A DNA stretch of 64,000 nt, taken from positions 124,001 to 188,000 of the forward strand of contig OX638348.1 of the NCBI GenBank assembly GCA_951813085.1, read 5' to 3'. A program made the position numbers and the translations under genes. The notes beneath the pieces are model-generated. The model was not told where the DNA came from. It worked only from the letters and a program-made list of their open reading frames with translations, and did not search any database. Source of the stretch: an uncultured Opitutaceae bacterium (GTDB lineage Bacteria > Verrucomicrobiota > Verrucomicrobiia > Opitutales > Opitutaceae). Shown here piece by piece: positions 18,115-27,030 of the stretch; within the stretch, counting starts at the first letter, position 1; the number at the start of each line of letters is the position of its first letter.

Positions 18115-19285
18115 TCAGGCTCGGAAGAGGATTGTCTCGCGTTGAAAGAAGCTTGCGGCGAGACGGACCGCTAGCAGCGCGTATACGAGGGAGGTCGAAA
18201 GCGCGATGCCGAAGTAGACGGGGTCGAACAAGTCGCCGAAGATCTGCTTCATGGTAAGCGAGATGTTCAGGATGGGAATGAACGCCGTGTAGAGCTGCGA
18301 CTCCGCCCCGAGCACAGAGGACAGCATGGCGGGTAGTATAACGATGGAGAAAAAGGGAAGTATGTACGTTTGGGCCTCCTTCTGGTTGTGAGAGAAACTG
18401 GATATCACAAGCAGCACGGATGACGTAAAAAGCGCCAAGGGGATTACGATAAGGAGCATCCAGATGATCGAAACGAAGTTGAATGATATGACATCGCCCA
18501 TGAGGTCCTTGAATAGCTCCACGCCAAAAGCGAGCGGCGCAAGTATACCCGTGATGGCGCAACAGGAGGCGATCAGGCTGATAACAAGGATGGTCATCAG
18601 CTTACCGATAACGATCTCGTACCGAGAAGCTGGAGACACGAGAAGCGTTTCCATAGTGCCTCGTTCCTTTTCGCCAGCACAGAGGTCGAATGCCGCCAAA
18701 GGCAGTGCTCATAACGATGATGTAGGGAAGTATCAGGCCTAGAGCGAAGGACCCTGCAGATGTGCTGGTGGCGATATCCGTCCGCTCGATTTTCGTAGGC
18801 TTGGAAAAATTCTCTGGAAGCTGAGCGGCGCTGATGCGTTCAGCGAGCGCGTCACGGTCGAATTGCCGGATGGCCCCTTGCAGTCGATTGAGAGTGTTGA
18901 GCGAATTCTCGTTCGCCGCGTTGTATATAATCTCTAGCGAGGCGGATTCGTTTGATTCGAAGTCGCCTAGGGCATTGGGTCCGATGACAAGGGCGGCGCG
19001 AATGGCGCGCTCCTCTACCGCCTTTCGGGCGGTGTCTCGATTGTCGAATCGCTTCGCGTCGATTGATTCGTTTTCATTGAGCCGGTTAACGAGGTTCGGC
19101 AGAGTCCCTAGCTCGACGATTCCGATCTCGATCGTTTTCTTGCCGACGAAAAAGAGTAGGGTTCCCATGATCAACGGAGTCACCAGCAAGGGAGAGACAA
19201 TTAGGCCTAGAATGACGCGCTTGTCGCGCAACGTTTCACGTAGTTCCTTCAGAAATACGATATAACCCAGTCTACGCCTGCTCAT
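18115..19285 (-). pseudogene. NatB-like ABC-2 permease with one frameshift
   Basis: A membrane subunit of an ABC-2 exporter, starting MSRRRLGYIVFLKELRETLR (ATG 19285-19283, overlapping the end of the ATPase gene by 14 bases). It continues through the first membrane helix (LGLIVSPLLVTPLIMGTLLF), a long periplasmic domain, and ALGLILPYIIVMSTAFGG. There the frame is lost near 18694. The other frame resumes FDLCAGEKERGTMETLLVSP, the ABC-2 signature loop, followed by four or five membrane helices to the end at 18115. Without the indel it would be about 390 residues, like the NatB sodium-efflux permease, with which it shares organisation. The missing bases may be an assembly error. Confidence 0.82.
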
Positions 19286-20026
19286 CGTCCGCCTCCATTC
19301 CATCCACGATCTTAAGAAAAGCGCTTTCGATCGTCGATTCTCCGGTTTGCGCTTTGAGGCTCGGTACATCGCCTTCTGCAGCGACGATTCCCCGGTGAAC
19401 GATCGCGACGTGGTCGCACAGTCGTCGGCTTCGCTCATGATATGCGTAGAGAAGACGACGGTGAGGGCATCGGTGCGACATTGCTCGATGAAGGCCATGA
19501 TCGTTTGCGAAGTCATGACATCGAGCCCGCTTGTAGGCTCGTCGAATATCATAACGGGAGGCGCGTGTACGATGGATCGAGCGATCGAGACGCGTTGCTT
19601 CTGGCCGGTCGACAAGTTGTCGCAACGCCCCTTCTGGAACTCGCCGATCTCGAGCTGCTCGATGAGTGCGTCCACTCGATTCTTGAGCGCGGGGCCATTG
19701 AGCCCATTGAGCATCCCGAAGTACTCGATCATTTCGCGGGCGGTCAGGCGGCCATAGAGGGCGGTACTACCGGAAAGGAATCCGATATTGCGTCGTACCT
19801 CCTCGGGGCTCTCCTTGATATCGTATCCGGCAATCGTAGCAGTTCCCTGGGTAGGCTCCAGCAAGGTAGCCAGCATTCGCAAGGTGGTCGTCTTGCCCGC
19901 CCCATTCGCGCCGAGGAGGCCGAATATTTTGCCGGGCTCGCATTTTAGGTTCACTCGGGTGACCGCCCGCACGAGACCGCGTTTTCGATCGCGAAAGGTC
20001 TTGGTCAGGTTTTCGGCAGTAATCAC
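19272..20026 (-). pseudogene. NatA-like ABC transporter ATPase with one frameshift
   Basis: The nucleotide-binding subunit of the same exporter. Walker A is LLGANGAGKTTTLRMLATLL, signature LSTGQKQRVSIARS, Walker B PVMIFDEPTSGLD and the switch His in FSTHIMSEADD. Immediately after SEADD one base appears to be missing (near 19420). In the shifted frame the expected CDHVAIVHRGIVAAEGDV follows, ending TIESAFLKIVDGMEADDEQA. About 250 residues when corrected, normal for NatA. It is followed directly by the permease, so this is a classic two-gene exporter, with one indel in each gene. Confidence 0.85.
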
Positions 20027-20080
20027 AATGGAAAGCGTGCGCTGGCTGTGAGAAAGCTGGTTTTAGGCAAAAATTTCGAG

Positions 20081-20112
20081 AAAAAAGCGGCGCTTTTTCC
20101 TATGGAAGCCGC
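20081..20112 (-). terminator. Possible minus-strand intrinsic terminator
   Basis: Read on the minus strand, GCGGC (20112-20108) pairs with GCCGC (20091-20087), with extra TTCC/GGAA pairing inside, followed by six T residues (20086-20081). It lies 55 bases before the NatA-like start, so it would end an unidentified minus-strand transcript coming from the gene-free region. Coincidence is possible. Confidence 0.4.
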
Positions 20113-20243
20113 AAGATTTGACGAAACCGCTCAGTCCTTTGTAAGTTACTGATCAATAAGGTAATGGTGAGAGCCACCTACAATGAGAGCTGTGACTATG
20201 GGGTACTCTCAATAGCCGAAATGAGCGCTTTCCGCGCTTTTTT
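20113..20243 (+). ncRNA. Candidate structured RNA ending in an intrinsic terminator
   Basis: CGCTCA (20128-20133) can pair with TGAGCG (20222-20227) to close a domain. Inside it are a small GGTG/CACC hairpin (about 20168-20180) and a GAGAG/CTCTC hairpin (about 20187-20212). The 3' strand of the closing stem overlaps AGCGC (20224-20228), which can instead pair with GCGCT (20234-20238) and is followed by T6. Mutually exclusive closing stem and terminator is the architecture of an attenuator or riboswitch, but a short independent transcript fits equally well. No known family was recognised. This is inference from base pairing only. Confidence 0.3.
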
Positions 20244-20367
20244 GCAAAAAAGTGAGCGAGTTTACTTAAGGAAGCCACGTCACGCACCGATATACCAGCT
20301 ACGACCAATTTTATTAGACGTTTTCGTATTTTGATATTGTTCCTATAATTAGATGGATTGTTAAGAG

Positions 20368-20400
20368 GCGGGGCTTTTGAACGAAGCCCTGCTTTTTTTT
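20368..20400 (+). terminator. Intrinsic terminator in the rib leader
   Basis: A nine-base stem, GCGGGGCTT (20368-20376) with AAGCCCTGC (20384-20392) including one G-T pair, is followed by eight T residues. It sits 72 bases before the ribB start codon. It therefore either ends a small upstream RNA or attenuates the riboflavin operon. Confidence 0.8.
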
Positions 20401-20472
20401 GCCCAAATGGGACGGATCGATGCGTGGTATCGGGTTGTCATTGGTCGGGCTTGCGTTTGACTGGGGGCCGAA

Positions 20473-21567
20473 ATGAGCCAAATCGAAGAAGCAATCGCAT
20501 TTGACAGCGTGGAGGAAGCGATCGAGGAGATCGCGGCTGGCCGACCTGTTATCGTTACGGACGACGAGTCCCGCGAGAACGAGGGCGATTTGATTGTCGC
20601 TGCGGCGAAAGTGACTCCGGAGGTGATCAACATGATGATCCAGCACGCCCGGGGACTGATTTGCGCGCCGTGCACGGCTCATCACCTGCAACGGCTCGGT
20701 ATCAACCGAATGGTGGACGAGAATCGGGAGGCGCACAAAACAGATTTCACGATTTCGATCGATGCGGCTGAAGGTATCACCACGGGAATCAGCGCCTACG
20801 ACCGTTTCCGCACGCTCCAATTGCTAGGAGATCCTGAGACGCCCCCGGATGCGTTCGTGCAGCCGGGTCATATCTTCCCCTTGAAAGCGAAGGATGGGGG
20901 AGTGCTGCAACGGGCGGGACATACTGAGGCGGCTATCGATTTAGCGGCCTTGGCGGGACTGTTTCCCTGCGCCGCGATTTGCGAGATTCTAAACGATGAC
21001 GGATCCATGGCCCGCATTCCGGAGCTGCTGGCATTCAAGCGCAAATTCGGGGTTAAGATGATCTCGATCGCTGCCTTGATCGAGTACCGGAGCAAGCGCG
21101 ATACGTTGGTGGAGGAGATTAGAGAGCTGCCGTTCGAAAGCGCGTTCGGAGACTTTCGGCTCAAGGTATTTCGGAGCGCGATTGATCAGCGCGAGCACTA
21201 TGCGCTGGTTGCGGGTGAGATCGGTCCCGAGCCCACGATGGTTCGCGTGCACGCAGAGAATCTTTTCGTTGACCTGTTTCGCAAGTCCGGCGAATCGAGT
21301 GGCGATGCCCTGCACGCGGCCCTGAAGCGAATTGGCGAGGAGGGCAATGGCGCCGTGGTGCTCATTAGCCGTCAGGACAAGGGACTTTCACAGATCGATG
21401 ACTCCTGCGAGAAACCGGGAGACATGGGTTTGCGCGACTACGGGATGGGCGCCCAGATTCTGGTAGCCCTGGGGCTCGAGAAGATTCGGCTCCTTTCCAA
21501 TACCAATCGAAACGTGGTGGGCCTGGATGGGTATGGCCTAGAAATCGTCGAGCAATTAAACCTGTAA
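20473..21567 (+). CDS. ribB: 3,4-dihydroxy-2-butanone-4-phosphate synthase with degenerate GTP cyclohydrolase II-like domain
   Basis: A 364-residue protein. Residues 1-205 form the RibB domain, which makes 3,4-DHBP from ribulose 5-phosphate: metal/substrate motifs are VTDDESRENEGDLIVAA, MIQHARGLICAP, TDFTISIDAAEGITTG and the His in RAGHTEAAIDLA. The rest aligns with RibA. However, the zinc-binding cysteine motif of active GTP cyclohydrolase II, expected after VRVH, is replaced by VRVHAENLFVDLFRK, and no C-x-C cluster is present. So only the RibB reaction is likely, and a separate ribA is needed elsewhere. It is the first gene of a ribB-ribH-nusB-ftsY series. Confidence 0.92.
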   Translation: MSQIEEAIAFDSVEEAIEEIAAGRPVIVTDDESRENEGDLIVAAAKVTPEVINMMIQHARGLICAPCTAHHLQRLGINRMVDENREAHKTDFTISIDAAEGITTGISAYDRFRTLQLLGDPETPPDAFVQPGHIFPLKAKDGGVLQRAGHTEAAIDLAALAGLFPCAAICEILNDDGSMARIPELLAFKRKFGVKMISIAALIEYRSKRDTLVEEIRELPFESAFGDFRLKVFRSAIDQREHYALVAGEIGPEPTMVRVHAENLFVDLFRKSGESSGDALHAALKRIGEEGNGAVVLISRQDKGLSQIDDSCEKPGDMGLRDYGMGAQILVALGLEKIRLLSNTNRNVVGLDGYGLEIVEQLNL

Positions 21568-21693
21568 AGCGGACCGGATTTTAACGAGGGTGAATTCTGT
21601 GGCGGACCGAGGATATTGCAGGAATCGCCACTTCCGACTTTACATGACCTGATAACCCGCTCATTCCCGTGTCTCTTCCCACCTGTTCTTAAA

Positions 21694-22164
21694 ATGAGCC
21701 AACTTTCGCCAGAGCCATCCGAAATTGACGGATCCGATTTTCGAATCGGGATTGTCGCAGCGCGCTACAATCAAATTTACGTGGATGGACTTCTGGACGG
21801 TGTTCGAGCCGCCCTGGCGACTGCCGGAGTGTCGGACGAGCAAATCGTGGTGGAGCGCGTTCCGGGTTCTAATGAATTGCCCATCGCAGCCCAATTGGTT
21901 GCGAGCAAATGGCGCTTCGATGCGATTGTCGCCTTGGGCGTTATCATCGCCGGAGGAACCAAGCATTTCGAGCTGGTGGCCGACGCGTCCAATATTGGGC
22001 TGCAACAAGTTTCGCTCGAGTCGGGAGTTCCGGTCGTCAACGGAGTGATTGTAGGTGACGACGAGGATCAGGTAAAAGAGCGGTGCGTGGGGTCTATTCC
22101 AAAAGGAACGGAATTCGGTCAATGCGCCCTGGAAATGGCTCAATTGCGCCGCGACTATCGATAG
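21694..22164 (+). CDS. ribH: 6,7-dimethyl-8-ribityllumazine synthase
   Basis: A 156-residue lumazine synthase, which condenses 3,4-DHBP from RibB with 5-amino-6-ribitylaminouracil in the penultimate riboflavin step. Family motifs are IGIVAARYNQIYVDGLLDG, ERVPGSNELPIAAQL, ALGVIIAGGTKHFELVADA and VPVVNGVIVGDDEDQVKER, with the catalytic-region His in TKHFE. ATG 21694 fits homologues; the open frame extends upstream but without conserved character. NusB starts five bases after its stop, a common ribH-nusB pairing. Confidence 0.94.
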   Translation: MSQLSPEPSEIDGSDFRIGIVAARYNQIYVDGLLDGVRAALATAGVSDEQIVVERVPGSNELPIAAQLVASKWRFDAIVALGVIIAGGTKHFELVADASNIGLQQVSLESGVPVVNGVIVGDDEDQVKERCVGSIPKGTEFGQCALEMAQLRRDYR

Positions 22165-22169
22165 CCTGT

Positions 22170-22619
22170 ATGTCGGAAGGTAGAAAGCCTCAGCGTCGCC
22201 TGTGCCGCATTGCGTGCATGCAATACCTCTACTCCTGGTCCATCAATCGGCCTACGGACATCAATGAGGACCTGAACATTTTCTTCGAAGATCAGGAAGA
22301 GGAGCGCGACTACTACGCGTTTGCGGAAGAGCTCATTTTCGGGGTGATCGAGCATCTAGCGCCGATCGATGACAAAATTCAGGAGATCGCAAGCAACTGG
22401 GACTTCGACCGGATCGCCAAGATCGACTTGTCCATACTTCGCATGGCGATATTCGAGTTGCTTTACCGCAAGGATATTCCTCCGGTCGTGACGATCAATG
22501 AAGCGATCGACCTAAGCAAATTGTATTCGGCCGAGGAATCGCGCCGCTTCGTCAACGGCATATTAGATCGGCTCCGCGGCCAATTGGATCGGCCGTCGCG
22601 ACAGGCGAGCTGGGATTGA
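22170..22619 (+). CDS. nusB: Transcription antitermination factor NusB
   Basis: A 149-residue all-helical RNA-binding protein that with NusE (S10) recognises boxA in rRNA leaders. The N-terminal Arg-rich helix (KPQRRLCRIACMQYLYSWS), the central IDDKIQEIASNWDFDRIAKIDL and the hallmark ILRMAIFELLYRKDIPPVVT ... LYSAEESRRFVNGILD are all canonical. ATG 22170 is chosen over an upstream in-frame Met because it matches the conserved N-terminus and sits right after ribH. Confidence 0.95.
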   Translation: MSEGRKPQRRLCRIACMQYLYSWSINRPTDINEDLNIFFEDQEEERDYYAFAEELIFGVIEHLAPIDDKIQEIASNWDFDRIAKIDLSILRMAIFELLYRKDIPPVVTINEAIDLSKLYSAEESRRFVNGILDRLRGQLDRPSRQASWD

Positions 22620-22654
22620 TCAAAATATAGGGCTATCTGTAAATAGGGAACGCT

Positions 22655-23581
22655 ATGCTGTCGCTGTTTAAGAAATTCAAGGAAGGGCTATCGCAGTCGG
22701 CCAAGAGCATCGCCGACAAGACGGGGGGCATTTTTAGACGAGCCAAGCTCGATGCTTCGACGATCGAGGAGCTGGAGGAAGCTTTGTATGCCGCCGATTT
22801 TGGGTACGAAACGACTGAAGAGATTATCGAGGAGACAAAGGAAGCGTATAAAAAGGACAAGAATCTCCGTGGACAGGAGGTGGCAGCCATCGGCTCTGCG
22901 GTCCTAAGGCGCGTATTGGAAGGATCCGAAGGGGTGATCGAGTTCAACGAGGATCGTCCCACCGTGATTTGCCTGATCGGCGTGAACGGATCGGGAAAGA
23001 CGACGACCACTGCCAAGCTCGGCAGCCAGTGCAAAGCAGACGGGCGGGAAGTCCTAGTTGCCGCTTGCGACACCTTTCGCGCGGCGGCAATCGATCAGCT
23101 GAAGGAGTGGTCGGTACGGCTAGAATTGGATATGGTATCGGGGGAACGCGGCGCCGATGCAGCCGCAGTCGCCTTCGACGCCTGGCAGGCGGCTAAGAGT
23201 CGAGGAAAGGACACCTTGATTGTCGACACGGCGGGACGGCTTCATACCAAGAGCAATCTGATGGATGAGCTGGCGAAGATTCGCCGCGTATTGGAAAAGC
23301 ATGACAAGACGGCTCCCCACTATAGCTTGCTCGTGGTTGATGGGAGTCTCGGCTCTAACTCGATTGAGCAAGCCCGCGTCTTCAACGAGAAATTCGGATT
23401 GGACGGGCTCGTCGTTACGAAACTCGACGGGACCAGCCGCGGGGGTTCGTTGGTGGGTATCTACAGAGAATTGAAGCTGCCCATTTTCTTTCTCGGCTTT
23501 GGCGAGAAAGCAGAAGACTTGCAAGCGTATCAAATCGACAATTACGTCGAAGCCGTCTTTGGAGTAGACGAAGAAGCATAG
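22655..23581 (+). CDS. ftsY: Signal recognition particle receptor FtsY
   Basis: A 308-residue SRP GTPase, short for the family because the acidic A domain is missing; it begins directly with the NG domain. The N domain carries ALYAADFGYETTEEIIEE. The G domain has the P-loop IGVNGSGKTTTTAKLG, the DTFRAAAIDQLKEW insertion box, DTAGRLHTKSNLMDEL and TKLDGTSRGGSLVGI. The usual VLDATTGQN reads VVDGSLGSNSIEQA here, a mild variant. The protein docks ribosome-SRP complexes at the membrane. It is the last gene of the rib-nus series. Confidence 0.94.
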   Translation: MLSLFKKFKEGLSQSAKSIADKTGGIFRRAKLDASTIEELEEALYAADFGYETTEEIIEETKEAYKKDKNLRGQEVAAIGSAVLRRVLEGSEGVIEFNEDRPTVICLIGVNGSGKTTTTAKLGSQCKADGREVLVAACDTFRAAAIDQLKEWSVRLELDMVSGERGADAAAVAFDAWQAAKSRGKDTLIVDTAGRLHTKSNLMDELAKIRRVLEKHDKTAPHYSLLVVDGSLGSNSIEQARVFNEKFGLDGLVVTKLDGTSRGGSLVGIYRELKLPIFFLGFGEKAEDLQAYQIDNYVEAVFGVDEEA

Positions 23582-23606
23582 CTGCTTCAGTAGGCAAGGT
23601 TGGCAT

Positions 23607-23639
23607 AAAAAACGCCCCCGATTCGCAATACGGAGGCGT
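23607..23639 (-). terminator. Intrinsic terminator of the DUF481-type gene
   Basis: On the minus strand ACGCCTCCG (23639-23631) pairs with CGGGGGCGT (23620-23612) with a single T-G wobble, followed by T6 (23612-23607). It lies 27 bases after the stop of the minus-strand outer-membrane protein gene. It may also act weakly on ftsY transcripts arriving from the other side. Confidence 0.85.
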
Positions 23640-23665
23640 CGTTAGAATTTGTCTGGCTTCCCAAC

Positions 23666-24835
23666 CTATTCCCAATTGAGAACGAGGCGGATGTAGTAAG
23701 TCGTATCGAGCTCTTTGACTCCGCTGAGGTCCGCGTCGCTGTCATAGTCGTTGGCGAATCCGATGCGAACGCTGTACTGCTCGGCTTTTAGAGGAAGGTC
23801 GATGGCCGTATCCTGATAGAGACGGAAGCTTCCGAAATCCTCGATAGTCGGGGTGAACTTGATGCGGTTCACAAGCTTGCCCCATTTCAAGGTTTCCTTG
23901 TGCTCCAGGCCGAAATCGAGACTGGCGGCGCTCAGCTCTGCACGTCCGCTAAAGGCGCTGTAGTCTTCGAACCGATATCCCAAACCACCGCGGAGGTTGA
24001 GAAAGCGCGTTTCCGTGTTGGCGAACGTGTAACCGAAACCGGCCGCTGTCGTCACGAATAGTTCCGTGCCCTTGATGACGTCGCGTCCGAATTCGCTGCT
24101 AACGAACCAGTTCCAATCGTCGTTGAGCTGATTGGTATAGTCTACTCCAGCGCGAGCGTCATCTGCGCTCTTGGCGCCATCGGTTTCCTCGAAATTCGCT
24201 CGCGAGAAGAACGAGAGCTTGTCGTCAGGCCCATTAAGAGTGGCTCGGAAACTCATGCCGAATCCGGTGCTGTCCGAGTTTCCGCTCTTGCCTGTGAGGT
24301 CCATGGCGGCTTCGTAGGCCCATTTGCGGCGCAATTTCGCCATTTCCGCGTCTTGACGGATCTGCGTGGGGCTTTTTTCTCCCGGCTGCCAGCTTTCTTT
24401 TACTTTGCCGACCGAGCTGGAAAGCTCCCCATTGGCAGTATTCACGGAAAGGGAGCCGTCAGGGCCGCCGGTCAATGTGCCTGAGTAGGCGGCTCCGTCC
24501 TCGAAAGAAATAAAGACTGGATTGTCTGTGGTGAGTTGGTCCACTTGGGACTGATCGACCTCGATTTCTCCAGCGAAATCGGTCGATACTTTGATCTTCC
24601 CTCCGTCGATACCTAGGATTTTTCCCACAATGGTCGACCCGCTCTTGGTGACGATTACGTCCCCAAAGGAGGCGGCGGCGAATAGGAACGCGGCGGTAAT
24701 GGTCGCTATAAGCTTATTAATGATATGTGTCGTGGGAAATTGATTTGATTGGGGTATGTCCTCCGAGGAGTGGTTTGAACCCTTAATTATCAACAAGTTC
24801 CCTCGTTTTGGCGTGAATATTGGCCAGTTGGGCAC
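23666..24835 (-). CDS. DUF481/YdiY-like outer-membrane beta-barrel protein
   Basis: A secreted protein of up to 389 residues. A hydrophobic signal segment (KLIATITAAFLFAAASFGDV) is followed by a small SH3-like beta domain (VTKSGSTIVGKILGIDGGKI ... FAGEIEVDQSQVDQL) and then a C-terminal half of alternating aromatic beta-strands ending with a terminal aromatic (YYIRLVLNWE), as in YdiY-type DUF481 barrels. Function is unknown. The start is unclear: the ATG at 24835 places about 40 residues before the signal segment, and no ATG lies closer. A TTG near 24796 or an ATT start just before NKLIAT are alternatives. Confidence 0.78.
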   Translation of the reverse strand: MPNWPIFTPKRGNLLIIKGSNHSSEDIPQSNQFPTTHIINKLIATITAAFLFAAASFGDVIVTKSGSTIVGKILGIDGGKIKVSTDFAGEIEVDQSQVDQLTTDNPVFISFEDGAAYSGTLTGGPDGSLSVNTANGELSSSVGKVKESWQPGEKSPTQIRQDAEMAKLRRKWAYEAAMDLTGKSGNSDSTGFGMSFRATLNGPDDKLSFFSRANFEETDGAKSADDARAGVDYTNQLNDDWNWFVSSEFGRDVIKGTELFVTTAAGFGYTFANTETRFLNLRGGLGYRFEDYSAFSGRAELSAASLDFGLEHKETLKWGKLVNRIKFTPTIEDFGSFRLYQDTAIDLPLKAEQYSVRIGFANDYDSDADLSGVKELDTTYYIRLVLNWE

Positions 24836-24981
24836 TAGAAAGTGTGGGTGAATTAGGGTATTGCAATCAAATATTGATGTGGCAAGTTTTTGGACAATTC
24901 GGTCATAAATAGGAAATTGGTTTGGCGCAGTTGGTGGAGGGAGCTAGCGTCCCAGGACAAAATCGAGCCCTTCCCATTATC

Positions 24982-25797
24982 ATGGAAACGCAAGAAGACA
25001 GCATTTGGAATTCACTCCAGCAGGAGGCGCGCAAGGCGGGCTCAAGCGAGCGGCTTCTAGGAGCGTACCTCGAGGAAACGGTTCTCGGGCAGAGATCATT
25101 CGATGCGGCGCTCAGCTACACGCTCGCGCCTAAGCTCAGGGACGAGATCCTACCGAGCATTACTCTGAGGGACCTCTTCTTAGAGATTCTCGAGTCTGAA
25201 AAAGGCCTCAGGGATAGCGTTCGGATCGATTTGCAGGCGGTCAAGGACCGGGATCCGGCCGCGGGTGGCTATCTTTCTCCGTTTCTATTTTTCAAGGGTT
25301 TCCAAGCCTTGTCAGCGTATCGGTTCGCTCATTACCTGTGGTACGAGGATCGAAAGACGCTAGCGCTGTACCTGCAGAGCCTGATTTCCAAAGTATTTGG
25401 TGTGGACATACATCCGGCTGCGACGATTGGTCACGGGATCCTCATCGACCACGCTACAGGGGTGGTTATCGGGGAGACGGCAGTCGTGGGAAACAACGTA
25501 TCGCTCTTGCATGGCGTGACTCTTGGAGGCACGGGCAAAGAACGTGGCGATCGGCATCCGAAGGTGGGCGATGGCGTCCTGATCGCTGCTGGAGCGAAGG
25601 TGCTTGGCAATATCAAGATTGGCGAAGGAGCGAAGATCGGCGCCGGCAGCGTTGTGGTCCGCAATGTAAAAGCGCATTGCACAGTGGTAGGCGTACCGGC
25701 GAAAAACATCGGCGCGTGCAAGGAAGCGACACCTGCCCTCGGGATGAATCAGGGCATAGGAAGCAAGGACATCGCGGGTTTCGATCCTAGCATTTGA
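24982..25797 (+). CDS. cysE: Serine O-acetyltransferase
   Basis: A 271-residue CysE, which acetylates L-serine to O-acetylserine, committing it to cysteine synthesis. It has the helical N-terminal SATase domain (SIWNSLQQEARKAG to FKGFQALSAYRFAHYLWYE) followed by a left-handed beta-helix with hexapeptide repeats (IHPAATIGHGILIDHATGVV, GNNVSLLHGVTLGGTGKERG). The catalytic His is in LHGVTLGG. The C-terminal tail ends in Ile (FDPSI), the residue that in the family inserts into O-acetylserine sulfhydrylase to form the cysteine synthase complex. ATG 24982 fits best; a TTG at 24922 is possible. Confidence 0.93.
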   Translation: METQEDSIWNSLQQEARKAGSSERLLGAYLEETVLGQRSFDAALSYTLAPKLRDEILPSITLRDLFLEILESEKGLRDSVRIDLQAVKDRDPAAGGYLSPFLFFKGFQALSAYRFAHYLWYEDRKTLALYLQSLISKVFGVDIHPAATIGHGILIDHATGVVIGETAVVGNNVSLLHGVTLGGTGKERGDRHPKVGDGVLIAAGAKVLGNIKIGEGAKIGAGSVVVRNVKAHCTVVGVPAKNIGACKEATPALGMNQGIGSKDIAGFDPSI

Positions 25798-25910
25798 TCC
25801 ATTCAGTTCCGGGTTGGCGCGGTTTTCAAGAGAGCCTCAGGGCAGGGTCTCCTGCATAATTCTTGTTTTTTTAACTTTATCCGCTGCCTATCGCTCGTAG
25901 GGTCGTCGCC

Positions 25911-26999
25911 ATGCCTAATTCATTCGGCAAGCTATTTACAATCAGCACCTGGGGCGAAAGCCACGGGGGTGGGGTAGGCGTAGTGCTAGACGGCTGCCCT
26001 CCTGGATTGCCGCTCACGGAGGAGGAGATCCAAGTGGAGCTGGATCGGCGTCGGCCGGGTCAAAGCGACATCGTAACGCCGCGCAAGGAATCGGATACGG
26101 TGCATATCTTGTCGGGACTGTATGAAGGTCGTACGACGGGAACTCCCATCTCGATGCTCGTTCACAACAAGGATCAGCACCCAGAAGCGTACTCCGAGAT
26201 GAAGACAGTCTTTCGCCCCTCGCATGCGGACTACACGTATCAGACGAAATTCGGACATCGAAACCCTGAGGGAGGAGGGCGTTCGTCAGCTCGCGAGACC
26301 ATAGGACGTGTTGCGGCAGGCGCTGTTGCCAAGAAAATTCTAGCGGAAGCGGGCCAAGTGGAAACGATCGCCTATGTCAAACGTATCCAAGATATCGAGA
26401 TGCCGGACGATGCGGAAGTCACCAACGCTCTTATTGAGTCCAATGCAGTGCGTTGCCCGCACGCGGAAACCGCTGAGGCGATGATTGAGCGGATTAAGGA
26501 CGTTCGTGGTCAGGGTGATTCAGTCGGTGGTGTCATTGAATGCGTGATACGTAATTTACCGGTTGGCCTGGGGGAACCTGTGTTCGATCGTTTCGAGGCG
26601 GACTTGGCCAAGGCGATGCTGTCCTTGCCCGCGACTAAAGGCTTCGAAGTCGGTAGCGGATTTGCGGGAACGACAATGAAAGGTTCAGAGCACAATGACC
26701 CATTCGAGAATCGAGATGGGGAGGTACGTACGCAGACAAATCGATCTGGAGGCGTTCAAGGAGGGATCACCAATGGGGAAGACGTTCGATTTAGAGTGGC
26801 CTTCAAGCCTACCGCGACTTTGTTGCAAGCTCAGGCGACGGTGGATGTCGATGGGAACGAGACTGAGTTGAAGGCGCGTGGCCGACACGATCCCTGCGTC
26901 TTGCCTCGAGCCGTGCCTATTGTCGAGGCGATGGCGAATTTAGTAACAGTCGATCACTGGATGCGCCAGCATGCCCAGAACCGACTCTTTGCGTTCTAG
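25911..26999 (+). CDS. aroC: Chorismate synthase
   Basis: A 362-residue FMN-dependent enzyme converting EPSP to chorismate, the last step of the shikimate pathway. All three family signatures are present: [20 protein letters not shown] near the N-terminus, the central [20 protein letters not shown] and the C-terminal [18 protein letters not shown]. The start ATG opens [21 protein letters not shown] small CobW-like gene follows 31 bases downstream. DAHP synthase of the same pathway lies far away at 61286. Confidence 0.97.
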   Translation: MPNSFGKLFTISTWGESHGGGVGVVLDGCPPGLPLTEEEIQVELDRRRPGQSDIVTPRKESDTVHILSGLYEGRTTGTPISMLVHNKDQHPEAYSEMKTVFRPSHADYTYQTKFGHRNPEGGGRSSARETIGRVAAGAVAKKILAEAGQVETIAYVKRIQDIEMPDDAEVTNALIESNAVRCPHAETAEAMIERIKDVRGQGDSVGGVIECVIRNLPVGLGEPVFDRFEADLAKAMLSLPATKGFEVGSGFAGTTMKGSEHNDPFENRDGEVRTQTNRSGGVQGGITNGEDVRFRVAFKPTATLLQAQATVDVDGNETELKARGRHDPCVLPRAVPIVEAMANLVTVDHWMRQHAQNRLFAF

Positions 27000-27030
27000 C
27001 GAGCCCGATTTTGGCGAAAGAGATCGAGCG

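Larger units (their letters stand above)
20027..20472. other. 446-base gene-free region with hairpins upstream of the rib operon
   Basis: No protein-coding gene is seen. The stretch holds a minus-strand terminator-like hairpin (20081-20112), a roughly 100-base segment bracketed by CGCTCA / TGAGCG (20128-20227) that could fold as a multi-branched RNA, a plus-strand terminator hairpin overlapping that closing stem (20224-20243), a self-complementary TTTTTTGCAAAAAA (20238-20251), and a second plus-strand terminator (20368-20400) 72 bases before ribB. I could not match it to the FMN aptamer or any other riboswitch I know. The minus-strand transporter promoter must also lie here. Confidence 0.5.

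Noticed and set aside
20250..20472. FMN riboswitch before ribB
   Set aside because: The conserved GGGGCAGGGTGAAA-type core and the paired AGCCCGCGAGC segment were not found on either strand.
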